Part shown: positions 33,193 through 45,535 of the stretch, piece after piece
Position numbering within the stretch: the first letter of the stretch is position 1
Layout: the number at the start of each line of letters is the position of its first letter
Source of the DNA: Oikopleura dioica
Lineage: Eukaryota; Chordata; Appendicularia; Copelata; Oikopleuridae
Direction: 5' to 3'
Assembly: GCA_907165135.1 (NCBI GenBank)
Contig: OU015566.1
Span: 9,160,157-9,224,156 of the forward strand
DNA: 64,000 nucleotides
Translations under genes and position numbers: made by a program
Notes under the pieces: generated by a model
What the model was told of the DNA's origin: nothing
Seen by the model: the letters and a program-made list of their open reading frames with translations, nothing else
Databases searched by the model: none

Positions 33193-36100
33193 CTCGCTAC
33201 GACGCAGACGCCAAGATGAGCTCGCTGAGTTCGAAGAAAATCCCGCTGAATGGGAAAAAATAAAGGTAATTTTAAATTCCAAAATCACACCGCTTTTTTC
33301 ACTTCTTCAAATCTTCTTTTTGCTAAAATTCCTATTGTTGCTTTCTAAGCCATGAAAATCAAGCTCAATATGACGGAGAACCCGCTCAAAAGAAAGGCTC
33401 AAATTATTTCATACTTGTAATCACGGCTTTTCGAATATTCGAATATAGCAGCTATCTGAGTTCAAGCAAAAATTAACGAGTCAGCAATGAGATTAGCGGT
33501 TATGTTAAATTGCAACCTTTTTTTCAGAAACATCTTCGGGGTCGAAAACGCGTATGCATCAATGTAGGCGGCACAAGACATCAAGGTTCAAACTCAATTC
33601 AACCTCCCTATTCGCTTTCCTAATGGATTTCTAGTGCTATGGTCTACACTGGCGCGAATTCCTAAGACGCGTCTCGGGATGCTGCGGGACACAACGTGCA
33701 TGTGGGATCTCAAACAACTGGTGGACGACTACTGCCCTGAGACGGGCGAGATCTTCTATGACAGGCATCCGGGCTATTTCAACACCATCCTCAATTTCTA
33801 CAGGTAAGTTGAAAGAGAGAAGATCGAATTGTCGATGACGAGCTCGCGGCTCTTTGCGGCCTGCCAGACGATCTCTTAGTCGATTAACTTTCACGCCGCG
33901 CAGAAAGAGAATGATCGGATACTCAAACTCAAATTATGACGTAATCGGATAAATTAAAATTGAGATAATTTTGACAATTGCAGGTCTTGACATCAATAAT
34001 TGAACTTGAAAATTGAGATAAGATAATAATTAATTTGAAATTTCCACTGTTCGAATTATTATTTAAATTCTAGAGCGGCTCCTAAGGAAGAAGTTCTTCT
34101 TTTTCCACGTGGAAACAAAGCTCTGTTTTTGTCAAATCTGCTCAGTTTACGAATTCTACTGTCAGAAATTTTCTATTTGATTTGAGACAGAAATATTTAC
34201 GCCCCTGAGATTCTGAATTTATCGAAAGATGACTTTCAAATTCAACTCTCAATTTCAACGCTCAAAAAAAGAGGGACTGTTTTGATTTTGCCACACGAGC
34301 GGGCGGCGTAAATTTGTTATGCTCGGCCAATGTGAAACGAAAACTATATTGGTGGTCGTACGCGCCAAATAGTATTATTCTCGTAACTATACGCGAACTT
34401 GGAGCTTTTGAAATTTCATTTTCGAAAATCACGGAGCCGAAAACGTGAGAAACTAATAATGAAATCAATGAAAATTTATAGCGAATATTTTTTCTCTCTT
34501 CAGAACATCGAAATTACATATACCCGAGGATGTATGCTCACTGTCATATGGCGAGGAGCTAGACTACTGGGGCATTGACGATATTTACATCGAGAGCTGC
34601 TGCCAGGGCCGGTACCACCAGCGCAAGGAGCAAATCGTGGACGAGAAGCGCCGAGAAGAAGCGGCACTCGGCGACGGGGAAGACGAATTTGCGGGCGTCA
34701 CGTGTTGCGTCGCGCGCCGCAAGAAAATGTGGGACCTACTAGAAAAACCAAATTCCAGCTTCTCTGCCAAAATCCTAGGAACGCGGTTATCAGACAAAAT
34801 GCATGTAATGCAAAAATTCGAAGCTCGAAATAGAAAGCCACTTGATCGGATATTCGAAAACCCAAAATATCGTGCCCAATTATCATGTTAGTTTTTCAAC
34901 TATAAGTTCTTATTTCTGTCGATAACCTCGGTAAAGCCATAATTTCTGTATTATTTATTGTACTTTCAACAATCGCACTATCACTCAACACGATGCCTGA
35001 CTTCAAAGGTACTCTCTAAGTTCGCTTCCTTCTTTAGCCAGGAATTGTAGATAAAGCAGAGCTTAATCATATCGAATCGGTATGCATTGCCTGGTTTACG
35101 ATGGAGTATGTTTTACGCCTAGGACTGGTTCTCTCTTTTTCTAAAATCATAATATTGAGTCGACAAATTCGTATAATTTTATCATCAAAGGCTCTTTAAT
35201 TATATTCGAGAATCTCTTTATAAGCTGCTTCGCCCGACAAATGGAGATTTCTCAAGTCTCCCCTTAATATCATAGGAATCGGATTTAATATCAACCCTAA
35301 ACCTGAAGAAATTGGCGGTTTAAAAAGTCTCCATACTCGACCACCTTAATTTTGCATCTGTCAGGCGGGACCTGCATCTAAGCGTTAAAACTCGATTATC
35401 GGCGAAAAATCGGGACTTATGTGAATTCACGTACCACAAACGTAAAATAATTCAAATTCGCAGTTCTTCTGTTTTTGCAGACTTGTGAAAAACAACGAAG
35501 ACAAATTAAATCCGAAATGAAGATCTCACCGCGATATTGCCTTATTACATCACCGTCTTTTTAACCGAGTCAAATGCTAACTTGCTGGAATTTCAAAACG
35601 TCCGCCGGATTGTTCAGGTAAGAAAAAAATATTTTATTCTATTCGAGTTTTCAAAACAGATTCCAAAGAGCAGATTATGCAACCATTAACGATGTTTTTT
35701 GATTAATTTCGAGCTCAAGAATTTCGATTTTTAAAACGTAAGAATGCAAAAATTGTTGCTATGATAATCTTGGAATTAATTGGAAGGAGCTGCAGGTGAA
35801 CGATGTTTGGTGGTGCGCCGGCGTCTCTTTAGAACCGCCACCCGGACTCATCGAAAATGCACAAGTCCCCAAACCACATGATCGCTCAATTTAAATAACA
35901 CCGCCACGCGGCTCTGACTCGCACCTTCCATTTCCCGAGACAGAGATTAAGGGTATCGTAAGCGGTCTGAAACATCCTGTCGCTAGAAAATCAGAAAAGT
36001 TTATTTAGTACTCTAGTTCGCGTAAAATGCCCACAACGATGCATAAAACATATTTCAAAAATAATTAGTCTTGTATACATTTTGCTGGCGCAATTAACCA

Positions 36101-39100
36101 CGTGCCCATGCAAAGCGTAATTCACAACAAGTTATTTTAGATTTTTCGAATCATGCGAATTTTACGAATTCTGAAACTGGCGCGCCACTCGACTGGTCTT
36201 CAATCTTTAGGCTACACAATGCAACGGTCGTACGAGGAACTCGGACTGCTTCTTCTTTTCTTGGCCATCACCATTTTGAAACGGTTATAAATTTAATTCG
36301 GCTTTCCTAAAAGAATAGTTCTCGGATAAAGCTGAGTCAGGCTTTCACTTCACTCGTTAATTTTTCCCGAAAAGCGGTTTTTATCGTTTGTGAATAAAGC
36401 GCCCGATATCAAGTTTTCCTCGTCTGCGCGGAAAAATAATCGTTATCGGACTTTTGACGAGTCAAGTGTTTCACGCAAGCGGCTTCCGATAAAGGTTGCC
36501 CATCCAACGTGGATTTGCGCTCTTGATTGAAGCTGAAAATTGCATGAGAAAACATAATAACCGGTCTGAGATCTTCTCGTCGCTGTGCTACTTCGCGGAG
36601 AAGGAAAATAACGCTGAGATGTTCTCTTCGATCCCGTATTCGATGTGGTGGGCTACTATCACAATGACAACGGTAAACGCACGAACCTGACTGACCTTTT
36701 GCGTTTCAGGTGGAGTTTGATTACCCATACTATGGTACTACAGTGTACAGAGCCTCCCTAACAGTGGCACACTTCCTAAAATAATTAAGACAAAACTCAA
36801 TGTTCATTCTTGTCAATCTATATTTATATATTCTTCCGGTCATTTTCAGCTTCTTTTTTCGCATAAATACTTTTTAAAATTTTGAAAATATTTATTTTGA
36901 TAAAAAAAAACGAAAAATACGCAAAAAAATAATGAAAAAAAGAGAAGCTAAAAAGGCCATTTGTCGATAAATATCGAAAAAATTTGGCATCTTTACCAAA
37001 TTTTGTCCTTATTCTTTCCCCAACAGCTGTTGAAGCCGTGGTTGAGAATTTTGACAATCAAAATTTCTTCTATGGCGAGCTTGTTTTAGTTGTTAGTTCT
37101 CGCGCATTCCACACAACGTGTAGTATTTCTTGCGATATGCCCAGCGAATGTTGAAAATCGCCAGTCATATTGAAGTAAAATCGATGAGCTATGATAGTAA
37201 TGCGTGTCCGCAGCATTTCCAACAAACATTGTTTTAATGATTTGCTTTTTTGAGGCCACGCAATTGGATAAGAAAGTGCTTGCAGACGGAGAAATACTCA
37301 AAGAGCAATATTAATTTCTCATTTTCCTTTTTTCAAGGCACCAAGAGTTAGGATAAGGATTCTTCGGAGACGATTCTAACTGTATTTCTTCAGCTAGCAG
37401 CATTTTCTTTCAACCCTATCATATCATGCGTACTCCTTTCCATCTTTATATCCATATCTACCTACCTGTAGAAACCTGCTCCCACTTCAAAATCAATCTC
37501 TGCCTCAACGCAAAAGTTCGCAAATTTTCATGAATGTACCGTAATCACTCCAAAAAAAGAATAACCATAGAAGGCCCGTAAATTGCGAGGCAAAAGTGAA
37601 GATTTTGAAGTGGCCTAGGGAGAAGCAAAACGCTCTTTTAGGTCGGCTATGGAGACATGTATCCGAAAACACCGATGGGAAAGATTGTCGGCTGCGTTTG
37701 CTGTATTACAGGTACAGTAAAGAAACGGTGAAATTACTCTCATTCGCCGATGATTTGAGAATTGGGATCTTAATTATCATTCTAGGTGTGTTGGTGATTG
37801 CGCTACCAATCCCTATCATTGTCAATAACTTTGGCGACTTCTACAAGCAGCAAAAGCAGCTGGAGAAGAACATGAAGCGAAAGGAAGCTCTGGAAAAGGC
37901 GAAAGAAGAGCATTCCATCTTCGCAGAGGTGAAAATGAGCCAGTACAACACGCCGGATCGTCACTTTGGCTCGAAGACGCCGAACTCGATCAAGTCCGCG
38001 AATAGAAACGAGGACACAATCAGGTGAGCCAGAATCGATTGAACTTCCTGGAGACAGGCGAAGTGTATGCGTTGTAATTCAGCATAAGGACGGGGCTAGA
38101 ATCATCAAGTGTCAAAAAATACAGCCGCAACTCGTCCTTCTGTTTGTCAAGGTTGGCGACCTTACAGCGAAGGAGTCTGTGGCTTCCTGGATCGACAACT
38201 GGCCGCACCAGGTGTCACCAGTAAAAGCCAAAGCGAACATTTCGTATACACCTTGCGTCATCTTAGTATTCCGTTTATTGGATACGTGTTGGCTTATCCT
38301 ATTCGAGCTTTTTTTGAATTATTGGCACTTTTATTGCACTTTAGAGAATTTCCGACTAGCAGTATATTTTACGTTGACGTAGAAACGAAACTAGAAAATT
38401 GCTTAGCTTTCAAATCGTATTATTTTAGAGAACAAAAAATATAAGCTTGTGGCTTCTCAGTTCAACTAACGCAATAATTCCTTTTCCGCTTTAATAACCA
38501 CAAAGGCAAACTTTTTTCGGAGTAACTTTCTTTCTTCCTATTTTATGATTTTCATAATTGCAAATTTTTACATTTCCCCCAACCGTCGATAGCTCAGTTG
38601 GCAGAGCGGGAGACTGTAGAGGGTTAGCAGTTATCTCTAGGTCACTGGTTCGAATCCGGTTCGACGGAAGCTTTTTTTATTTTTCAAAAGATTTCGTCCC
38701 TTTTTGAACTCTTTTTTAGTGAAAAAATTTGCGAAAAAACTCCTGTAAAAACTTCACGCACGCAAGAAAACTACGTCATTCAATCGAATAATATTATGTG
38801 AGTACAGAACTGTTGATTCCCCAGGATTAACTGTAACACCCAGAAACGTGCCGGGCACGATCGTGACCGAGTCTGAACCTGAGTCGTCAATAATGTTCCA
38901 ACACAACGCAACAGAAGCTCTCCAACAAACAACCTCACAACAAAATAAACCGGATCAAATGCAACCCAAGAACCAAACTAACAATAACAACTCACCAACT
39001 GAGGCTAGCGCGACTTCTTACGAGCCAGAGAACAATCTTTTCAACAGGTACTAAGGTTCACTCTTGTCCAGCATTCTTGGCTTGAAAAATCGAAGTCGAT

Positions 39101-39396
39101 TTTTCGAATAAAATTATCGCGTAATGGAAATCGCAAGATTTTCGTCAAGCAAAGCTCAGAAGTTAAAAGTTAAAACTAATCTGTTTAGTAATACTATTCT
39201 TATCTTCGAGTAAGAAGATTTTTATAACCCGCACCGGCGTCAGCGAGCTATTCTAAACACGTTTTGTGTTTTGTTCTTTTCTAACAAGTGGTGTTCCATA
39301 AAGTACTTTCTTCTTAGGGATCCAAAACCTTCGAATTGCCTGCTAGGCGACGCGACCTTTCTCAACTACATCGACAAGACGCCCGACAAGGAATGA
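33193..39396 (+). CDS. voltage-gated potassium channel, Kv2 (Shab) subfamily, 5' end unresolved
   Basis: Delayed-rectifier K+ channel alpha subunit. Exons 33193-33265, 33528-33585, 33635-33803, 34504-34778, 34937-35008, 35051-35122, 35225-35275, 35523-35617, 36141-36278, 36571-36672, 37642-37711, 37786-38023, 38844-39047 and 39318-39396 are phase-consistent (about 564 codons). The T1 domain is clear ([60 protein letters not shown]). S1 is [18 protein letters not shown]4 is [20 protein letters not shown]. The pore helix and filter are [20 protein letters not shown]6 is [20 protein letters not shown]. The tail ends [24 protein letters not shown] and the S6 sequence are Kv2-specific. No in-frame ATG lies in the first listed exon. 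Introns 4, 6 and 7 need GA-AG borders; intron 9 is irregular. The tRNA-Tyr lies in intron 12. Confidence 0.95.
34779..34936 (+). other. Kv2 intron 4, GA-AG
   Basis: The S1 segment reads AKIL|A|IISVLF only if exon 4 ends CTAG at 34778 and exon 5 starts CC at 34937. The intron then begins GAACGC and ends GTAAAG. The nearest GT (at 34786) gives the wrong frame. Confidence 0.82.
35123..35224 (+). other. Kv2 intron 6, GA-AG
   Basis: [15 protein letters not shown] requires the intron to begin GACTGG after CTAG and end TATAAG. Both flanking exons are strongly Kv2-like ([28 protein letters not shown]). Confidence 0.82.
35276..35522 (+). other. Kv2 intron 7, GA-AG
   Basis: [15 protein letters not shown] requires the intron to begin GAATCG after ATAG and end ATGAAG. 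The result restores the conserved NxIDLxAILPYY of S3. Confidence 0.82.
38583..38668 (+). tRNA. tRNA-Tyr (GTA), with intron
   Basis: The acceptor stem CCGTCGA pairs with TCGACGG and is followed by discriminator A. The D arm GCTCAGTTGGCAGAGC is the A box. The T arm ACTGGTTCGAATCCGGT is the B box. The anticodon loop CTGTAGA has GTA at 38616-38618. About 13 nt (GGGTTAGCAGTTA) interrupt the anticodon arm after it; removing them restores GGAGA/TCTCT pairing. Nuclear tRNA-Tyr genes commonly carry an intron at this site. A run of seven T follows within 5 nt as the Pol III terminator. It lies in sense orientation inside Kv2 intron 12. Confidence 0.95.
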
Positions 39397-42300
39397 CTTT
39401 ACCTCCAAAGAAATGTCACTGATCGTTGTTGACTCCCTTAACCCTCAACTTCTCATACACCTGATGGCTTCAAAAACAACACACTACTTTCACAGCAACC
39501 TACTATGTATAAGCAGAGCGAAAACTATCTAACTGTCTGGCTATTTTTTGACTCTTTTGCGCATATTCTAGCGCGGGCAACTTTTCAAAACTCAAATTTC
39601 AAGCCAATCAACACGCCTTTTAGTCAAGACAACGCGCTCAAGGCAACGCAAAAACCTTCGATTGGGGGCATGAGGAGGCGTTTGTGTGTCTTAGCGGCAA
39701 TGGCGAGAGAAAAATCTTTTGGCGCGAAATTTGAATTTTGTAATTTGGCGGGCTTCTTTTATATAAATTTCGTGCACGTAATAATTTTGCTTGCATGCGG
39801 GGGCACGAAGAAAAGTGCCTTTGAGATGATATTTCAACAATTTATTTCAACTTTCATTCTTTTGATTTTAACAAAAATCATAGTACGTTAACATGTGCAT
39901 TATTGGAAAAAAAGCCGAATATCGTTATTATAATGTTTATTTCCTCCTGCATGCTTGGTGACAAATCCGATCTTTACCTACCATCTTTTATAATACTATC
40001 TATAATTCATTTATATTTCCAGCACAGAGATTATTCATTAAAAACAATCACCAAAAGTAAAGGCTTGATAAACAAGTTAAATTTGCAATAAGTTCAATAA
40101 AGCGTTGTTAAATAAATACAGACCAATAAAATTGGAATTCCTTCTTTCTGTCTTGCTTAAAATCATGATACGGGTTGGAATAGTATGGTTTTGCGAGTAT
40201 TTTATATTTACAGAGCAAAAGGGGGGATATACAGTACTTTACATAAACGGCTCTTCATTCTGTTTCCCAATCATCTTCTTCATAATCTTCTCCAGAGGCG
40301 ATATTCTCCAGACATCAATATTTAAATGAGATGATTCAATTTTCCGAGAATGAGAAATTTTCCCAGAAAATCAATTTATTCGAAGTCGATAAGAAAAGAG
40401 AGTAATTTGCCATTTTTATAAAATGAATGAATTATTATTTATAGATTTTTAGCTCAAATTTAAGAGTTCCGCCCTTTTATTAATTAAAATTTTTGATACA
40501 AATACAGAATTTGAATGTTTGTGTTAGTCTTGTATGTCAAATTAGTATTTACATGATTGATAGTTTTTGAGTTGGCCAATCAGATGTGCAAAAACAGCGC
40601 CACCCAGCGATAAATTTCAAATCGAAAGTTGGGCGAATATATTTATATACGATTTTGATTGGGCTGCTCGATGGCGCGCTTCCGCACAAATTTCTCGAAA
40701 TCTGATTGGCTGAGATTAATTTTTCGCAATGAAAGTTGAAAATCTTGCGCCAACTAAAGCAATGGTTTTCCTCCACTCAAAAATCAACCTTAAATTTTCA
40801 CTCAAAAACAAAGCTAAAATTTTTATGACCAATTTTTAGCCAAAAATTTTGGATAAAAATTCTAGCGGCAGTGAAGCTTGAAAAAACGTGGGCGAGGAGA
40901 CATATTGGTGTCAATAATTGGTTTTGAAAATTGAATTTTCGAAATTTTAAATATAAAAATTGCTTCGAAATTTCAACCAAAAGCGATTTTATCATGGACG
41001 GGTCAACTGGAAAAATTTACAACTAATATATTTCTGAAGCTCTCAGCGGTTTATTTTCTTAAACATATGAAGATAAAACTCATTTGTTATTATTTTATAT
41101 CAAATTACTAATTTAAATAATTTTTAAGCCGCTTTCCCTTTTAAAATTTTTTATCCTGATCTTCTTGCATCGACTTTTTCCAAGACATCTGCGTAAACAC
41201 CAAGCCATTTTTGTTCCAATTGCTAAAATTTTGTTAAAAAAACTCAGGTTTTTTTTGCTTAGAATTCAAGAATTAGCTTTCATATCTATCTAGTTATCAG
41301 TATTTTCAGACCAAGTTCAACATAATCTTTGGTTGCTATTTGAGGTTTTGTTATCAATGGACAGAACACCGCGAAATTTAAAATTTGAAAATTTTGCTTT
41401 CTGTCTTTTTTAGATCTTACTCCAAGTTTGTGCCAGAATCTTCCTTGCTGGCGACATCCGTCCATGTGTTCCCAAATCCAGTTTCTCAAGTTGTTGAAGA
41501 TTTGCTTCGAGCTTCTAGTCGGATCCAGAGGAATTGGATCCTGGAGTTTGCTTTATCGAGTTAACCTTTGATTTTTTAAGGTTTTGTTTATTCACGTGGA
41601 TTTCAAGATCTTCAATTTTTAAATTAAAAAAGAGAACTTGCTTTTTCGCCCGAGAGAGAGAGAGAACTCAGCTGGTTAATTTTTTGGAAGAACTCCTCAG
41701 CTGCGGCGCGACAAACTCACTCAAGGAAAAGATGAATCATACGTAGGACGAAATCATCAGCGCGAAATTTTAATAAATCGAATTGATATTTTTTGGGAAG
41801 GTGTGAAATTTGTTCTAACTTGAAGTTTTTTTGGTGAACTCTCCTTCCGTCGGGGTTAAACAGGTTTCCACCACTAGAAGATTTGTTAAATTTTGCACAG
41901 AAAAAGAATATATCAGTGATTTGAGGGCTATGTTAGAAAAAATGACAATAAAGTGCCTTTGAGCCCAGACGGGTTAAAATTTAAATCGTTAGAAAAGGCC
42001 TAGAAAATTATAAGAATTAGCGCAGACTTACCCAAGTTCTCGCACTCCAGGACTTCTCCGCTTTCTTTTTCTGTTGTACTGTGGTTTACTGTATTGGTGG
42101 TTTGAAACGTGCGCGTGCTTGATTTTCTTACTTCCGCGCGGAAGGTGGTTAAAATTCCGCACAATAATCAAAATTTTGTTGGCGAGTTTCTGTGTAAAAG
42201 AAAATCCGAAATCCACGAAAAAAGAAGAGGGATAAATTGTTCCGTCAAGTGAGAATTAAGGGATCCCCGGTGCTTATTTTCTCAATATTGAAAATTGGCT

Positions 42301-44532
42301 AACCACGTGGCTTCGCAGCCTTCGAGAAAAAGAAAGAGCTCAAGCAAGGGCTTTCTTTTCTGTTTTGAAATAAATGTATTGATAGTTGCGGCGAGCAAAT
42401 TCGCTGGAAAGGAAGTTGAATTTCTCCAGGTTCGAAATTAAAGCTGCAATCCGTCAATGGGGCCCGCCTTGAGCGGAAGCGGCCGAGGTCCTTCTTGAGC
42501 GACTCACAAAAACATAATTACAACCCGTTGCCTTTAGTCTGCTTGGTTACCTTCTATTCCATTCGAAAAAGGCACTAACTCACGTAAACTTGCAATTATA
42601 ATTACCCGGATTTGTTCGTTGATGTTTTGTCCGCTCCCTTAATCCTATCTCTTCGAGAAAATTTTCACCGAAAATTTCGTGTATTTTAAGTTCGTTTTAA
42701 AGTACCTTTAGTTCGAACTCTCGAATTTATTTTCACTAGAGATTTTTCTTCTAAAAAGAAATAAAATCGTAAGACACCGGTAAATCACTGTTCCATAGAA
42801 AAGTGTTACCAGCAAATTCATTAGAGCGCTAGAATCGGATCGAGCTGGCTTCCGGATTAAAAATTACACCGAAGGCCCCTTCCTGCTCCTTGTTGGAACA
42901 AGACCGGTTAACCACGAATTTTCGCACCAATTTCGATCCAACTTCGAACAATTCTCTTTCCGCGGTCGAGTTTGCGGAACAATTCTTACATAACAAAATA
43001 ATCCACAATTATTTCGTTTCTTTTTCTGGTCACTTTGAGTTGTTTTAAGTTGGGGGCGGAAAATTTTCGCGGTTGTGAAAATTCACGAAAACTGGAAAAC
43101 TTCGAAAACTTGGCTCCATGAAGGAGCAGGTGAAGTTGAACTAGTCGGACTTTGGTCGCATTACTGACTCACTTTTTTGTGTCTGTTATTTCAAATAGAA
43201 AGCTCTGAGCTAAAAATCAGGGTTCAGAGGTTTTTAAATTGTTCTCGTTTTCGGAAGAGGTTATACTGATAATATACAGCTCACGCGTTCTAGCCACATT
43301 CCTTCGACATTTTTCGTAGCTTTCGGCGATCCGATCCGTTTTGTTTTTGATCCGTTGCTAAAATACAATCAGTAATGAGAGGCAAGAAGCAATTTTGATC
43401 GTGTGTTGTGCATTTATTTGCAGCACACGTTGAATTATGTTCACACGACTCGACGCAGAGGGTTGATGCGGTTTTACGAGCACTAGTTATCGCTCAGTTT
43501 AATTAACGAATGATATGATAACTTACCCGCTTTTGGTACCGAAAAAAAATTATTTGAAGCGCTTTCGTAATTTTTAAATACCATAATTTGAAAAAAATAA
43601 AACAGGAAAAAACACGATTTATAAAAAATAAGGGTGTCACTAATTTAAAAAAAAGCTGGTCCAAATAGCCGTTTTTAGAATCAAAATTGCGGTGTGACGA
43701 TTTTTTTGTTAATTTTGAATTTGAACATCAATTTTATTTTTTCTTCTTTTTTCACAACGGTTGATAATTCATAAACAATGTGAAAAACGTGGTTCGAGAG
43801 CAAAACCACTAATTCCGAAAATATTATTTTAGAATTTGAACACTCTTCCTCGCCTATTAGAAAAAAATTCTCGTTAGAACGTACCCGAGGAATTTGACCC
43901 GCGCCGACCTGCCAGGAACAAACCTATTTAGCACTGGGTTTTGAGCTTTGATGCTCAAGAGTATCCGCACGTTTAGTGCTTGAGAGAAAAAGATCAAGTT
44001 ATAAAACTCGTCGAACCTCAGAGCTCTTCAAAGAAGTGGCTGTGGCTGGTCTAACAATATTTAAAAAGTGAGATTTTCAGAATCCCTTTCTTAGAGTTTC
44101 TTTTTTTTTTTCTTCTCGATTTTTGATTAATTAAGGGTCTCGACATAGTTATTAAGACTGGACGGGAAAGAAAATTTCAGAGTAAGGGTCTTTGATGAGA
44201 TTTTTGACAGGTCCAGTTTGGTTCTTCAAGGGAAGGTGAGCATCTTAATCGAGTTTATTCAAAATCATGTTTTTAAAGCACATCCGTCAGGATATTCTCA
44301 CGCTTCGAGTTTTTCGTGAAAAACAAGATTCGAATGTTGCTAAAGGAAATGATCTTCAGAAAAAGATAGATTGAATTTATCGAACGAGTTTTCTCTTGTT
44401 CCACTTTGATGAGTGGAATTGCTCTAGTTCTCGTGCCCATTGTTTGTTCAACCCTTTTTGCAGTGAGTGGGGGGTGCTCTTGACTGGTTCGTTGGAAGTG
44501 TGTTCTAAGCTTTTAATTAATTTTCGACTCAC
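39397..44532. other. AT-rich, gene-poor
   Basis: The start is probably the Kv2 3' UTR. A 21-bp sequence at 39421-39441 (GATCGTTGTTGACTCCCTTA then A) matches one end of the 826-bp TTAA MITE, without a partner end nearby. An ATG-started frame at 39505-39891 (128 codons) has no domain and is in AT-rich DNA. Nothing else is supported. Confidence 0.5.
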
Positions 44533-44657
44533 CTTGAAATTTTCCGCGCGGTTGTCTCTGCTGAGCACGTCCTTGATGTAGAAATCGGCCCAAGCGGCAG
44601 CCACATCGGAGAGCTTCGTCAGAACCATCCGCGAGTTTGGAGCTTGGCTATCTGTGC
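44533..44657 (-). CDS. possible internal exon of an unknown gene
   Basis: It is bordered by an acceptor (AATAATACAG|GC) and a strong donor (AAG|GTGAGTCG). It reads SQAPNSRMVLTKLSDVAAAW, then ADFYIKDVLSRDNRAENFK, which has more coding character than nearby frames. A 79-codon ATG frame upstream at 45296-45535 (MDELVNILK..., LQGQKGKPRISPIFKYFFL) could belong to the same gene. No family recognised and no complete gene model. Confidence 0.3.
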
Positions 44658-45535
44658 CTGTATTATTGGTTGCGAATTTTTGTTAACAAAAATTTCGTAT
44701 TAAAAATGCTTTCCGCTGAAGTTTGACTTTGAAAACTTTTGAAGAATTTTTTTAATAAAATGGTATTTAAGTTTTGTTTTTTTCTGATAATTTAAAATAT
44801 TTTTTTTTTGCGAAGGAATTAAACTGAAAAACTCCCGATGTTCATTTGTCCGATAGAAACATTTTAAAACCATCTGGCAGCGAGTTACCTTTAGTCGTAA
44901 TTACTTTCACTTTTTCCAAAATCGGCAGTGACGCACTCAGGTGCTTAGCGAGGGAAGTGACCGTGCAGATAGCGCAGCTGAACCACCTCGCTAGCTTGGT
45001 TTGCTAAATTGCGAAAAAAAAAAAAATTTCGCCCATCGAAAAATTTCTGAACGTTTCCAAAATTGGAATGGCGCTGCTATTAATGAAAGAATGCGGCACA
45101 GGTCTCTTTTCGTAACACTGGAGATCGCGTGAATTTTTTCACGATTTTCGGAATTTCGCGCTGTTCTCACGGCTAGAACAAAGTGCGCGGAAATTAAAGG
45201 TCGGATGACGATAAGAAAAAAGGCGAAAGATTACGACAAAAAAGTTTAATCAGCACTTTTTCGACATTGAAATTGGATCAGAAAAATTACTAATCCTAGA
45301 CGTCGTAGTTTGACTTCAGAAGTTTTTGGAGTGTTTTGAGGCCAAGCTGAAGAAAGAAATACTTGAAAATTGGACTGATTCTTGGCTTCCCTTTCTGTCC
45401 CTGTAAGACAAAGAAAATTTCGAAAATTTCGTAATTGGAGGTCGGGTAATTTTGAATTTTAATCGGAAGTTGCTCTAGAGTGATCAGCTCCCCGGCGCGG
45501 GAATGTACCTTTAGAATGTTAACGAGCTCGTCCAT

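Noticed and set aside
34504-34891. Kv2 exon 4 read through to a stop at 34891 (a truncated T1-only protein)
   Set aside because: The reading after 34778 has no Kv similarity, and S1 resumes in phase at 34937.
36700-36780. An exon GTGGAGTTTGATTACCC after TTTCAG that would give a K+ channel filter lacking GYG
   Set aside because: The exon at 37642 restores [12 protein letters not shown] and joins S6 in phase, so the 36712 site lies inside a 969-nt intron.
39505-39891. 128-codon ATG frame after the Kv2 gene
   Set aside because: AT-rich, no domain and probably 3' UTR or intergenic; frames of this size occur by chance in 64 kb.
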